Positions 1 to 9,021 of a DNA stretch of 64,000 nt are shown piece by piece. Each line of letters begins with the position of its first letter. The first letter of the stretch is position 1. Origin of the DNA: Candidatus Tayloriibacteriota bacterium (GTDB lineage Bacteria > Patescibacteria > Paceibacteria > UBA9973 > UBA6065); the NCBI GenBank assembly GCA_016215405.1, contig JACRJQ010000007.1, positions 62,001-126,000 of the forward strand, given 5' to 3'. Made by a program: the position numbers and the translations under genes. The notes beneath the pieces were generated by a model. It searched no databases, was not told the DNA's origin, and worked only from the letters and a program-made list of their open reading frames with translations.

Positions 1-17
1 TCCGCCGAAAATACATG

Positions 18-47
18 AGCAGGCAGACGTCAAGTCTACCTGCTTTT
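18..47 (+). terminator. Rho-independent terminator of an upstream gene outside the window
   Basis: An interrupted stem (AGCAGG paired with CCTGCT, and AGAC paired with GTCT around a short loop) is followed directly by TTTT. It faces the plus strand, so it probably ends a plus-strand gene lying left of the window. Confidence 0.6.
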
Positions 48-80
48 ATATGGCTCAACGAGGCCGCTGTGCAGATTAAC

Positions 81-108
81 TTGCCTTCCATACCCCTTCA
101 TGTATACT
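81..108 (+). promoter_or_regulatory. Promoter of the GH6 gene
   Basis: TTGCCT at 81-86, a 16 nt spacer and TATACT at 103-108 resemble a housekeeping sigma promoter. Initiation near 115 would give a leader of about 55 nt before the ATG at 171. Confidence 0.55.
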
Positions 109-170
109 CGCCGCGCTCCTGAACGTCCGACCTGACCGAAATTCCGTTAGCACTCCTTAAAGCACTACTC

Positions 171-1913
171 ATGATCATTTTGAGAAGGCCCCACGGCCTT
201 TCGGATATGTCCTTATTAGCGTTACTCATCCTCTTCGGCGCCTTCTTCGCGGGAATCCCTGCGAATGTCCGCGCAGCAGAGGCTGTGGAGGTCTGGTGGC
301 CGGCGCAGAACGCGTCCGTGCAGGGAACCCAGCCCTTCAAGGCGATAGTATCGGGCAAGGCCCTTAGCGACTACCAGATGTCCTGGTCTGTCGACGGAGG
401 CTCCCCGGTGAAGATGTATGACAGCAATGTCGACTACCCTCACAAAGAGGCCCTGGTCGACGTATCGAATTGGAAATGGAACTCGAACGGAACGTATAGC
501 GTCTCTTTTATCGCCCGAGACGGATCGGGCGCCGAGATAGCGCGAAGCGTCGTATCGATCAAGAACTCCGGACAGGCGGCCGCTCCGGCTCCCGCGACCT
601 CTCCTCAGGCCGTGACCCTCACAAACCCTACTGCTCCTGCTCTGACCGCCCCGACCACGGGCGCGACGAAGACAGTAACCGCAAGGCTTGCAAAGGTCAC
701 CTCTCCCCTCGTCGGCGCGCGCGTCTCTGGCGCGCAGGCCCTCAAGGCTGTGGTCATAGGCTTGCCGCTCGAAGGCTACAAGATGTATTGGTCCGTCGAC
801 GGAGGCGCTCAGAACGAGATGTATGACTCTTCCGTAGGCGGCCTTCATAAGGAATCGATGATCGATTTCTCGAAATGGACCTGGAAAGGGAGCTCTCCCT
901 ACCCTATAACCGTCGTCGCGAAGAACGCGGACGGCGCGGAGATCGCGAGAACGTCGACCCTCGTGTACGTCGTAGCGACGCCGGCGGCGCAAACGTCCGC
1001 GACGACCGCGGATACGGCCCCGGTAGCGCAGGTCATCTCCCCTGAGGCGAACGTACAGCCCAAACTCTACGTCGACCCTAACAACCCTGCGATCGCCCAA
1101 GCGAGCGCGTGGAGGCAGTCGCGTCCGAGCGACGCGGCGATCATGGATAAGGTCGGGGCGAACTCGTCGGGCATATGGCTCGGCGGATGGAACGCCGACG
1201 TCGAATCAGACGTGCGAAAAGCGGTGACGGCGGCTTCGACCCAAGACGCGGCGGCGGTATTCGTCGCCTACAATATCCCCGGGCGAGACTGCGGACAATA
1301 TTCTGCGGGCGGGCTTTCGGGAAAGGAGGCCTACCTCTCGTGGATAGGAAAGATCAAGGCCGGGATAGGTAGCGGGAAAGCTATCGTGATCCTCGAACCT
1401 GACGCTCTTACCTTAAACGACTGTCTCTCGGAGACCGGCAAAGCGGAGCGCTACGGCACACTCTCATCGGCGATAGACTCCCTCTCGGCGAATCCAGGGA
1501 CCAAAGTCTATATAGACGCGGGCCATCCGCAATGGCTCTCCTCGACGGAAGCGGCGAGCCGCCTCGAAAAGGCGGGCGTCTCTAAGGCCGCAGGGTTCGC
1601 CCTCAACACGTCGAACTTCATAGCGACGGCCCAGAACATCGCCTACGGGACCGAGGTCTCCAAAGCGGTCGACGGCAAGCGCTTCGTCATCGACACGTCC
1701 CGAAACGGGAACGGCCAGGGAGAGACCTGGTGCAACCCTTCGGGCAGAGCGCTCGGAGAGAAGCCCGGCCTTTCGACCGGAAACCCTCTCGTCGACGCGT
1801 ATCTCTGGGTGAAAAAGCCCGGAGAGTCGGACGGGAGCTGTAACGGCGGCCCGTCCGCCGGATCGTGGTGGCCGGAATACGCGCTCGATCTCGCGAAGCG
1901 CGCAAGCTACTAG
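171..1913 (+). CDS. Secreted glycoside hydrolase family 6 (cellulase-like) with two N-terminal Ig-like repeats
   Basis: Residues from about 298 to the end match GH6 endoglucanases/cellobiohydrolases, which cleave beta-1,4-glucan by inversion. Visible family motifs are YNIPGRDCGQYSAGG (around 366-380, containing the RDC aspartate), ILEPDAL (around 407-413, the proton-donor aspartate region), DTSRNGNG, WCNPSGRALG and KKPGESDG near the C-terminus. The N-terminus has a hydrophobic signal segment (LLALLILFGAFFAG) suggesting export. Residues about 36-132 and 170-266 are two copies of one domain sharing YxMxWSVDGG, HKEx(L/M)(V/I)D and the ending DGxxIAR, likely beta-sandwich modules for binding or spacing, joined by an Ala/Thr/Pro linker. 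An internal ATG at 207 is an alternative start. The gene has its own promoter and terminator and is convergent with the polysaccharide genes to its right. Substrate is inferred from the family. Confidence 0.88.
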   Translation: MIILRRPHGLSDMSLLALLILFGAFFAGIPANVRAAEAVEVWWPAQNASVQGTQPFKAIVSGKALSDYQMSWSVDGGSPVKMYDSNVDYPHKEALVDVSNWKWNSNGTYSVSFIARDGSGAEIARSVVSIKNSGQAAAPAPATSPQAVTLTNPTAPALTAPTTGATKTVTARLAKVTSPLVGARVSGAQALKAVVIGLPLEGYKMYWSVDGGAQNEMYDSSVGGLHKESMIDFSKWTWKGSSPYPITVVAKNADGAEIARTSTLVYVVATPAAQTSATTADTAPVAQVISPEANVQPKLYVDPNNPAIAQASAWRQSRPSDAAIMDKVGANSSGIWLGGWNADVESDVRKAVTAASTQDAAAVFVAYNIPGRDCGQYSAGGLSGKEAYLSWIGKIKAGIGSGKAIVILEPDALTLNDCLSETGKAERYGTLSSAIDSLSANPGTKVYIDAGHPQWLSSTEAASRLEKAGVSKAAGFALNTSNFIATAQNIAYGTEVSKAVDGKRFVIDTSRNGNGQGETWCNPSGRALGEKPGLSTGNPLVDAYLWVKKPGESDGSCNGGPSAGSWWPEYALDLAKRASY

Positions 1914-1948
1914 TCCCCTCTCTTATTCCCCTACAAAGGCTTGCAGCA

Positions 1949-1993
1949 CAAGCAAAGCAAAGGCGCCCCTTGCGGGCGCCTTTGCTTTGCTTG
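1949..1993. terminator. Bidirectional terminator between convergent genes
   Basis: A perfect 20 bp inverted repeat (1949-1968 and 1974-1993) has a CTTGC loop. T-rich and A-rich flanks suit termination of both the GH6 gene and the sensor gene. Confidence 0.75.
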
Positions 1994-2006
1994 TGGAGCC
2001 CGGCCG

Positions 2007-3248
2007 CTAGGACGCCTTCTCTCCGCTCCTCGACTTGAGCTCGGCCATCTCTTTCTTTAGCTCCATCATCTTGAGCTCTCGATTGACCATGAGCTTGTTG
2101 AGCTTTTCAACTTCATCGAGCCGCTTCTGCAGCTCGTCGTCGGCTATGCGGGCCTTGGCGCTCGCTTCCTTTTCGTTCTTTTGAGCCTCGGCGAGCTCCG
2201 AGAACATCCTGTTCATAGCTCTCTCGAGGAGGCCTATCTCGTCAGGCGCGCCCTCTCTGACGCGCTGCGATAGGTCGTGCTCCTTCCCGATCCTCTCGAC
2301 CTCGCTGTTGAGGAAGGCGAGCCGGCGCACGACGAAGCGATTGAGAAGGAGGACGATGATAAGCGCCGTCGCGAGGATGGAAGCGGAAGCAGAGGCTATA
2401 AAGAGAGAAGAGGTCGCCTTTCCCTGATTGTAGACCTGCCGCGGGGTATCGACGCGCAGGATGACGATAGGTTCGCCATAGAGGTCCTCGATGATCTTGT
2501 AGGCGGCGATCCTGTCCTCGGACAAGGGGACGATAAGGCTATCTCCGGCCGACAGGCGCCCGCGAGCGTCGAGCACGTCCTTAGGAAGGTCCTTAGAGGC
2601 ATAAGGATAGAGGGATACGGAGAGATGCGTAAGCTCGCCTATCTCCAAAGACGCCTCATCGTCGAGGAAGCGGGCGAAGACGATCGCGCCGCGCGAGGGC
2701 CCCTCCCTTTCGCTCGTAAGAATAGGCTGCGAAGCGACGAAGGCGATGCCTTCGGGAAGCGATATGAGTCCCGTGACGGACGTGCCGCCCATACCGACAT
2801 GGTCGACGAGCGTCCGATGCGTTCGAATATGGGAAGCGATGCTCTCTGAGGAGATCTCTTTTTCGGCGGCAATGTCGATCGCCCTTTTGAAGATCACCTC
2901 CCTGTCTGGGTCGACGAACGCGATGATGTTTAGGTTCAGGTTGGCGATCGTGCTTATATTGAGATTCGATTTTATGAACGACTCGCTCCTGTCCTCGGCG
3001 AACTCGTACGTGTCGTCCCACGACGCCCAATCCGTGAGTATTGCGTCGATCTGCCGTATGACGCTCTGGACGGCGTCATTCGCCCGTTCGAGGTTCCTCT
3101 GCGTCTCCTCGCGCTCGATCGCGCGGAAGCTCTCGCCGAGCATGCCCGAAGAGATCGCGTACACCGCGAAAAACAAGACGGCGAGGGCGACGATGACGAT
3201 TATGCCCACCTTCGTGCGGATCGAGACGTGCTTTTGCTCAATGCTCAT
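2007..3248 (-). CDS. Membrane sensor with CHASE4 and HAMP domains, no output domain
   Basis: A transmembrane helix near residues 12-34 is followed by an extracytoplasmic segment (about 45-200) with the CHASE4-like pattern DWASWDDTYEF and AFVDPDREVIFKRA. A second helix near 277-301, a HAMP domain and a C-terminal coiled coil (about 360-413) follow. No histidine kinase, GGDEF, EAL or methyl-accepting domain is present, so the signal must pass to a partner or the protein is a remnant. I chose the ATG at 3248; an ATG at 3326 would add 26 residues that look unrelated. It lies downstream of the polysaccharide synthase genes on the same strand, which suggests, but does not prove, that it tunes that system. 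Confidence 0.7.
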   Translation of the reverse strand: MSIEQKHVSIRTKVGIIVIVALAVLFFAVYAISSGMLGESFRAIEREETQRNLERANDAVQSVIRQIDAILTDWASWDDTYEFAEDRSESFIKSNLNISTIANLNLNIIAFVDPDREVIFKRAIDIAAEKEISSESIASHIRTHRTLVDHVGMGGTSVTGLISLPEGIAFVASQPILTSEREGPSRGAIVFARFLDDEASLEIGELTHLSVSLYPYASKDLPKDVLDARGRLSAGDSLIVPLSEDRIAAYKIIEDLYGEPIVILRVDTPRQVYNQGKATSSLFIASASASILATALIIVLLLNRFVVRRLAFLNSEVERIGKEHDLSQRVREGAPDEIGLLERAMNRMFSELAEAQKNEKEASAKARIADDELQKRLDEVEKLNKLMVNRELKMMELKKEMAELKSRSGEKAS

Positions 3249-3365
3249 TGCGTTTGACGCCGGCACCTCCAGGGACGAGATGGTTAGGCTTTGTCGGGCT
3301 CTGATATAGCGCCATTGTACTACCAAGAGGGCCCCGACGGAATCGGCATCCGCAAGGCCTGAAGG

Positions 3366-4937
3366 CTACCCCAGAGAAATCGAGCCTTTAGGCTCTACTT
3401 TGAGCTTTATCGCCGCCGCTCTCTCCGGCGAGAATATATGCTCGTAGAGCTTCGAGAGATGCTTCCTCATGAACCCTTCGGGAGCTGCCGCGAACACGAA
3501 GGGAGCGAGCACTCCTACGTTAAAGAGGGCCCATGCGGAATTGTTTATAACGGACGCGGTCATGCCCTCGCGGATAGCGGCATAAGGTATGCCGACGGCG
3601 ACTACGGCGATGTAGAGGATATGCGGTATGACGAGACCGAGGAAATTTCCCTGCACGCCGGTCTTCGAGGTCACCGAGAACCCGACCTTCTGCCCCGTCA
3701 TGGCGGACCAGAGGGCCTTCACGTGGATCCAGAACGAGCACAGGGAGAAAGAGAGCGCCCGAAACGAGAACCTGCGGTTGGAAGTCGACGCGAGCACTCC
3801 GGCAGTGAGGAAGATATACGGTATGAACACGGCGGCGAGGAACATCGTATCGATCTGTATCGGTATGATCCCGAAATAGAGGAACAGGAGCGGCAAGAGT
3901 ATGTTCATGAGCACGACCGTGCCCGAGAGGAAATATGTCACCGAAGAGAGATACTGTATCTTTTGCGCGAACGTCAAGCCTCCTCGGAAAAGCAGGTTAT
4001 ACCGGAAAAGGACGTCGAGGGCCCCCCTCGCCCAGCGGAACTGCTGCTTGGTGTAAGAGAGGAAATCCTCCGGAGCGAGGCCCTCCGCCAAGACTTCGGG
4101 CACGTAAAGCGACCTCCATCCCTTTTGATGGAGGAAGAGGCCTGTTACGAAGTCCTCGGCGATCGATTCCTCGCACATCCCTCCGACCTCCATAAGGGCG
4201 TCACGGCGTATGACCATGTTCGTCCCGCACATCGTGGCGGAATTGAGGCGATTCTTGCCGCGACAGATCGGGCCGAAGAAGAGCTCTTGCTGCTCCCACG
4301 ACGAGAGCGCGACCGCGTTTGCGTAGGCGTTCCTATAGAACTGAGGCGTCTGGACGAACGAGAGCCTCTCGTCGGCGAAATACCCCGCCGTCTTCGCGAG
4401 GAAGTCTTCGTGAGGCATATGGTCGGCGTCGAAGATCACGACAAGAGGCGCCCGAGTCTCTCTGAGCGCGTTGTTGATGTTGCCCGCCTTCGCTCCTCCT
4501 GGGACCCTTCTCGTAAAGCACCCGATCGAGAGCTCCTTCGCGAGAGCTTCGATCTCCTGCCAATTATCCTTCTTCGCGACATAGCCATCGTTGAGGAGAT
4601 AGACCTTGTGGCGCGGATAGTCCATATCTCGCGCGGCCAAAGCGGTCTTCCTCACTATGTCTGCCGGCTCGCCGCAGACCGTTATGAAGACGTCCACTTC
4701 GGGAGCGTGACCCGCATCGTAGCGAGCCCTATGGTCGAGCCTCCATACGGTATAGACATATGTGAGAGCCTGCCACGTATGGAAGACCTCTCCTGCGATA
4801 AGGAGCCAGAATAAGGCCTCGTTGCCGTGCGGGAAAAGGAACGCGATCACGTAGAAGTACACGACGGCCATGCCGAAATTCGCGATGAGGAGCCATCGCT
4901 TCGGATCGCTTAGCAGAAATTCTTTTTTCGAGGGCAT
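3366..4937 (-). CDS. Cellulose-synthase-like processive glycosyltransferase (GT2, BcsA-like)
   Basis: A membrane GT2 enzyme of 523 residues. Two N-terminal helices precede the catalytic domain, which shows DAD at about 170-172, QTPQFYRN at 196-203, the acceptor-site motif AEDFVTG near 260 and QQFRW at 298-302. This is the D,DxD,D,QxxRW set of cellulose, curdlan and hyaluronan synthases. At least four C-terminal helices would form a translocation channel. The C-terminus is short and I see no PilZ domain, so direct c-di-GMP control as in BcsA is not expected. The start lies 5 nt after the stop of the GT-C gene, so the two are probably cotranscribed, with the GH8 gene upstream. A beta-linked exopolysaccharide is the likely product; the sugar cannot be read from sequence. 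Confidence 0.85.
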   Translation of the reverse strand: MPSKKEFLLSDPKRWLLIANFGMAVVYFYVIAFLFPHGNEALFWLLIAGEVFHTWQALTYVYTVWRLDHRARYDAGHAPEVDVFITVCGEPADIVRKTALAARDMDYPRHKVYLLNDGYVAKKDNWQEIEALAKELSIGCFTRRVPGGAKAGNINNALRETRAPLVVIFDADHMPHEDFLAKTAGYFADERLSFVQTPQFYRNAYANAVALSSWEQQELFFGPICRGKNRLNSATMCGTNMVIRRDALMEVGGMCEESIAEDFVTGLFLHQKGWRSLYVPEVLAEGLAPEDFLSYTKQQFRWARGALDVLFRYNLLFRGGLTFAQKIQYLSSVTYFLSGTVVLMNILLPLLFLYFGIIPIQIDTMFLAAVFIPYIFLTAGVLASTSNRRFSFRALSFSLCSFWIHVKALWSAMTGQKVGFSVTSKTGVQGNFLGLVIPHILYIAVVAVGIPYAAIREGMTASVINNSAWALFNVGVLAPFVFAAAPEGFMRKHLSKLYEHIFSPERAAAIKLKVEPKGSISLG

Positions 4938-4942
4938 GCGTA

Positions 4943-6394
4943 TTACAGATATCTGAGCCTGTATATGTATAACGATAGGCCTGGCGAGAATGTCTCCATG
5001 CCCACCCTTTCGAAGTGCTCGTCCATGTAGATCCTCACCTCTTCTTCATATCCTTGGTCGTACCCGAGGAGCAGATAGACGTGCTCGTAGACCTTCGCCC
5101 AGCCGGCCGAGTCACGCTCTATAAGCTCGGGAGAATAGGGTTCGGGGAGATTGTCCTTCGTATACCTTTGCCAGCGCGGAAAGGTCGCGAGCCTGGGCGC
5201 GCCGCGATAATAGTATTCGACAGGATACGTGAGGAACGGCGCCGATACGACGAAAAGGTCGTCGGCGTCAGCGCGAGCTTCGACATAGCGCGCCACCGAC
5301 CGATAGTCCTCTTTCACGGGAGAGCCCGGGTCGACCGTCTGAAGGACGAGCATGAGGACCGCCGCGGCCGAGAGCGCGGCGAGCGCTATCTCCCCCGCCC
5401 GCTTCTTGTACGAAGATAGGAAATGCACGGAAAGAAGGTAGATCGACGGAAGCGACACGACGAGGTATCGGGAAAGGAATACCGGCCGATACGTGAGGCT
5501 CACGAGGATGGCGAGCGCTATCGGAAGGAACGACGCTATGAGGAAATAGGACGTCTCCGGCTCGGACTGCTTCTTGCGGGATATGAGAGTGAACGCAGCG
5601 AAGACGAGGAGCGGCCAAAGAGAGAGGACGAAAGTGTTCACCGCATCCGTCTGAAAGCCTATGAAGAAGTTCGAGAATACGTTGAAGAAGTCGGCGGACG
5701 TCGGCGGAGACAGGAGCGGGTTAGAGAGCCCCGCGCCCGCGACGTTCCTATACCAAATCCAGAACGCGCCAGAAACGCCCACGACGACGGCGACTCCGCC
5801 GAACCCTTTGAGCCAGGGCCCCTCCCCGAAGACGTCCCTGCGGGCGAAAAAGAAAAGAGCCTGTGAGACGACGATGAACGCGAAGAACGGGTGCGTAAGG
5901 ACGCCCAAGAGCGTGACGAAGCCGTACCCGACCCACAGCCCCCTCCTCGGTTCTCGCCACAGCAGGATAAACGAGAGGTGGCTCAATACCGTAACGAGAA
6001 AAAGGAGAGAATACATCCTCGCCTCCGACCCATACCAGTTCAAAAAAGGCGACAGAGCGCAGAGAAAGGAGGCGTATACCGCGACGCGATGCGAATACGC
6101 GGCAGAAGCGAGCCGATAGACGGCGGGTATCGACGCGAGAAAGAAAAGAAGCGAGAGAGACCGTATGGCGGCCTCGCTCGTGCCGAAAAAGGCCTCCCAG
6201 TAATGCAAGATCACGAAATAGAGAGGCATATGCACGTCCTTCGCGATGACATGGAGCACCCCTCCGAGGTCTCGCGACGTCTGCCAGACGCTCTGCGCCT
6301 CGTCGAGGCGCACGCTCTCTCCCATAAGGACGGAAAAAGAAAAGGCTCCGGCCACCGCGACCAAAGCGAATATATAGAGCGCAGAACCTTTCAT
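4943..6394 (-). CDS. GT-C glycosyltransferase, PMT/ArnT (GT39)-like membrane protein
   Basis: About ten or eleven hydrophobic segments with a first external loop containing the acidic pair in RLDEAQSVW fit the GT-C fold of enzymes that use polyprenyl-phosphate sugars. A soluble C-terminal region of roughly 100 residues follows the last helix. I chose the ATG at 6394 because it overlaps the stop of the GH8 gene in the arrangement ATGA, a translational-coupling signature, with AAAGAAG upstream; a longer frame to 6457 has no support. It probably transfers a lipid-linked sugar to protein or glycan outside the membrane. The nearby GtrA and DPM1-like genes could supply that lipid-linked donor. Confidence 0.72.
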   Translation of the reverse strand: MKGSALYIFALVAVAGAFSFSVLMGESVRLDEAQSVWQTSRDLGGVLHVIAKDVHMPLYFVILHYWEAFFGTSEAAIRSLSLLFFLASIPAVYRLASAAYSHRVAVYASFLCALSPFLNWYGSEARMYSLLFLVTVLSHLSFILLWREPRRGLWVGYGFVTLLGVLTHPFFAFIVVSQALFFFARRDVFGEGPWLKGFGGVAVVVGVSGAFWIWYRNVAGAGLSNPLLSPPTSADFFNVFSNFFIGFQTDAVNTFVLSLWPLLVFAAFTLISRKKQSEPETSYFLIASFLPIALAILVSLTYRPVFLSRYLVVSLPSIYLLSVHFLSSYKKRAGEIALAALSAAAVLMLVLQTVDPGSPVKEDYRSVARYVEARADADDLFVVSAPFLTYPVEYYYRGAPRLATFPRWQRYTKDNLPEPYSPELIERDSAGWAKVYEHVYLLLGYDQGYEEEVRIYMDEHFERVGMETFSPGLSLYIYRLRYL

Positions 6395-7620
6395 CGCTCG
6401 TTCTTCTTTAGCGAAAGGTCGCGGATCTCTCCAGCATAGAGCGCCATGCCGAACCATGCCCAGTTATCGTCGTAATACCCTTGTCGCTCCCGCCATTTCG
6501 ACTCGGTCGAGTCGAATAGAGACTCGAGCTTTGACCGATACACCTCCTCCGCCCTCGACGGGTCGGAGACCATGAAATATCCGATGGCTCCTCCGTACAT
6601 AGCTGCCGACTCGACGCTCGAGAGCCTCGCTCCGTCATGCGAATAGGAAGTGGCTATGGATCCCTTTCTCTCCCATTCGCGCGACAAGAAGCCCATCGCG
6701 TCGAGCACCTCCTTCGCCCGCGGGTCCTTGGTCCATGCATAGTCGACAGCGAACCTCCAAGGCGTACGCAGCGCGTCGTAGCTGAAATTGGTCGTGAGCC
6801 CGACGGAGGGGTCGATCAAGGCTATCTCCCCGCTCGATTTGTCTATGCCGATCCAGTCCGGGGGGAGCTTCGCGGAAGAATCCTTGTCGAGAGGCGACCT
6901 CATGCTCTCTAGCGCGACCTCATACGAGGTGGACGCGAGGCCAGCCCAGTCGCGGTCCGGGTCTACCCTCGCGAAGATTTTATACGCGTACGGCGCGAGA
7001 TAGGACGGATTAGCGACAGCGTACGGCTTCCTCTCTGACTTCTCGATGTTGTTAGCGACGAGATAGGGCTTGCCGCCCGCGATGAGCACCTCTTTGGCCC
7101 AAATGTCGCGGATGATGCCTATGGCGTCCCCGAAATACGACTCTTCGTTCCATCGGGAAGACGCGAAAAGGAGCGCCAGAGCGATGTCGACGTCGGCATC
7201 GGTCGCGGTATTGTATCCACCCTCGGATTCGAGGACTCCGTAGGTCCCGTCGGGACGCTCGCCGAAGAGCCAGCTTATGAGGAGGTCCTCTTCCCTCTGG
7301 AGATTATCCTTGGTCCATTGCCACGCGGCATCGAACATCTCCTTGTCGTCGAGCCAGACCGAACGGAGCATCGTGTAGCTCTGCCCTTCCGAGGTAGTGA
7401 CGTTATCCCTGTCTTTGTCGAGGCTGCGAAAGGTGCCCGGCTCGAGATATTCGAGCTTGTATTGGGCCCAGATCGCCTGGAGCATGTTCTTCTTCGAGAA
7501 CTCAGGCGGGCGGGTATCGATGATCGATCGAGCGCTCAAAAGCAGGATAAGCGACGCCCCGGCCACGAACGCGAAAGTCCCATACAGGTATATCGAACTG
7601 ATTTTTTTATCTTTATGCAT
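6391..7620 (-). CDS. Glycoside hydrolase family 8, BcsZ-like endoglucanase
   Basis: The 409-residue protein starts with a short basic stretch and one hydrophobic helix (about 8-30), so it is a membrane-anchored or exported enzyme. The GH8 signature is clear: TTSEGQSYTMLRSVWLDD with the candidate catalytic glutamate at residue 78, ATDADVDIAL with aspartates near 141-143, and an (alpha/alpha)6-type helical layout. GH8 members inside cellulose operons (BcsZ) trim nascent beta-glucan. The gene opens the minus-strand set and overlaps the next gene by 4 nt. Together with the BcsA-like enzyme it suggests a polymer-synthesis unit with a built-in hydrolase. Confidence 0.85.
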   Translation of the reverse strand: MHKDKKISSIYLYGTFAFVAGASLILLLSARSIIDTRPPEFSKKNMLQAIWAQYKLEYLEPGTFRSLDKDRDNVTTSEGQSYTMLRSVWLDDKEMFDAAWQWTKDNLQREEDLLISWLFGERPDGTYGVLESEGGYNTATDADVDIALALLFASSRWNEESYFGDAIGIIRDIWAKEVLIAGGKPYLVANNIEKSERKPYAVANPSYLAPYAYKIFARVDPDRDWAGLASTSYEVALESMRSPLDKDSSAKLPPDWIGIDKSSGEIALIDPSVGLTTNFSYDALRTPWRFAVDYAWTKDPRAKEVLDAMGFLSREWERKGSIATSYSHDGARLSSVESAAMYGGAIGYFMVSDPSRAEEVYRSKLESLFDSTESKWRERQGYYDDNWAWFGMALYAGEIRDLSLKKNER

Positions 7621-7733
7621 CGTTAGAATCGGGCGAAGCTGCTCCTCCTAATACGCACGAAGCTCCCTTGCGGATTCCTAAGGCAACAATGGCCAATAAA
7701 GGGGCGTACTATCGATGCGGGCGCTTTTTTCGC

Positions 7734-8294
7734 ATGAATATCAAAATGAAAGCGATACGGAAGGACGAGAGGTGGGCGGAATACGCCCGATTCGGCGCGA
7801 CAGGGCTCCTAAACACGGCAGTCGACTTTACGGTTCTAAACCTCTTGATACTGTCTCTCGGTCCGGACATACAGGCGAGAGCGCTCGCGGTATTAAAGGC
7901 CGCGGCGTTCTGCGCCGCGGTCGCGAACAGCTATCTGCTTAACAGGTATTGGGTATTCAGGCACGCGCAGAGCCACCTGCGCGACAAAGGATCTCACGTC
8001 GGCCTCGGCGGAAAATTCCTCGCGGTATCAGTCGCGGGTTTTTTTATAAACGTCGCGGCATCGACGGCCATCTTCTATCTCCTCGCGGACAGGCTCGGAC
8101 TCGTAAGCCCTCACTCCGCGGCGAATATCGGAGCCGCGCTCGGAACGCTCTTCACGCTCGTATCGAACTATGCGGGATACAAGGCCTTCGTCTTTAAAAA
8201 AACAACATCTTATGAATCGCACAAAGAACATCCTGCTCTCGGTGGTGATACCGGCCTACAACGAATCCAAGCGAATACTTCGGACGCTCGCTAG
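7734..8294 (+). CDS. GtrA family membrane protein
   Basis: Four hydrophobic segments and the motifs FGATGLLNTAVDF near the start and NRYWVF in the middle identify the GtrA/DPMS family, which assists flipping or positioning of polyprenyl-linked sugars. I chose the ATG at 7734, just before the conserved region; in-frame ATGs at 7668, 7689 and 7746 are also possible and no strong ribosome site decides. The last 25 or so residues run past the usual family end and overlap the next gene by 83 nt, so this tail may be dispensable. Its partner is the GT2 enzyme that follows. Confidence 0.75.
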   Translation: MNIKMKAIRKDERWAEYARFGATGLLNTAVDFTVLNLLILSLGPDIQARALAVLKAAAFCAAVANSYLLNRYWVFRHAQSHLRDKGSHVGLGGKFLAVSVAGFFINVAASTAIFYLLADRLGLVSPHSAANIGAALGTLFTLVSNYAGYKAFVFKKTTSYESHKEHPALGGDTGLQRIQANTSDAR

Positions 8295-9021
8295 CCTGGA
8301 GCGCTACTTCAAGCCGGCCGACTACGGCTATGAGGTCATCGTGGTCTCTGACGGGTCGAAGGACGTCACAGCCGACGTCGTCCGCACGTTCGGCTCCATG
8401 TTCCCCGCCCTAAGGCTTATAAGCTATGCGAAGAATCGAGGCAAAGGGCACGCCGTAAAGCAGGGAATGCTCTCTGCCCGAGGGGAATATCGCCTCTTCA
8501 TGGACGCCGACAATTCTGTCTCTATCGAGAACGTCGAGACGCTCCTCGAGGAGATGGAGAAGAGCGGCAGCGATGTGGCGATAGGCTCGATCGCCATTCC
8601 AGGGGCGCGGGTCGTCGAAGGAAACGGCTCTCATAGGCGCATGCTCGGGTCGCTTTCGAAGGTCCTCGTGAGGTCCGTGGCCCTCCCCGGCATCTACGAC
8701 ACCCAACGAGGCTTCAAGCTCTTCACCAAGCGCTCCGCAGACGCGATATTCCCTCTCCAGAGGATAAACGGCTTCGGCTTCGACATCGAGATACTCATCA
8801 TCGCGCGAGAGCATGGATTCAAGATAAAAGAGGTTCCGGTGGATTGGTTCAATCCGGCGGGGTCGAAAGTGACCCCGCGAGCGTATCTCGACTCGCTCAT
8901 AGACCTAGGAAGAGCGGTCGCCTATCGCCTCATGGGGCGATACGCCCCGCCGAAAGCGCCCCGCGAGAAGCCGCGCCTCTCGGCCGCGAGGATCGAGGGC
9001 TACGCAAGAGACGCGAGATAG
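8212..9021 (+). CDS. GT2 glycosyltransferase of the DPM1/ALG5 type (polyprenyl-phosphate sugar synthase)
   Basis: LLSVVIPAYNES opens a GT-A fold, FMDADNSVS carries the DxD metal site and YDTQRGFKLF is the motif typical of dolichyl/undecaprenyl-phosphate glucosyl- or mannosyltransferases. No C-terminal membrane domain is present; GtrA next door would supply it. I chose the ATG at 8212 because it sits just before the conserved domain; an earlier in-frame ATG at 8170 lies deep in gtrA. The likely reaction is NDP-sugar plus polyprenyl phosphate to polyprenyl-P-sugar on the cytoplasmic face, feeding GT-C enzymes such as the one encoded at 4943-6394. Confidence 0.82.
   Translation: MNRTKNILLSVVIPAYNESKRILRTLASLERYFKPADYGYEVIVVSDGSKDVTADVVRTFGSMFPALRLISYAKNRGKGHAVKQGMLSARGEYRLFMDADNSVSIENVETLLEEMEKSGSDVAIGSIAIPGARVVEGNGSHRRMLGSLSKVLVRSVALPGIYDTQRGFKLFTKRSADAIFPLQRINGFGFDIEILIIAREHGFKIKEVPVDWFNPAGSKVTPRAYLDSLIDLGRAVAYRLMGRYAPPKAPREKPRLSAARIEGYARDAR

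Noticed and set aside
222..1100. 292-codon minus-strand ORF
   Set aside because: Arg/Gly-rich shadow of the GH6 gene.
3438..4814. 458-codon plus-strand ORF
   Set aside because: Antisense shadow of the BcsA-like gene; no recognisable domain.
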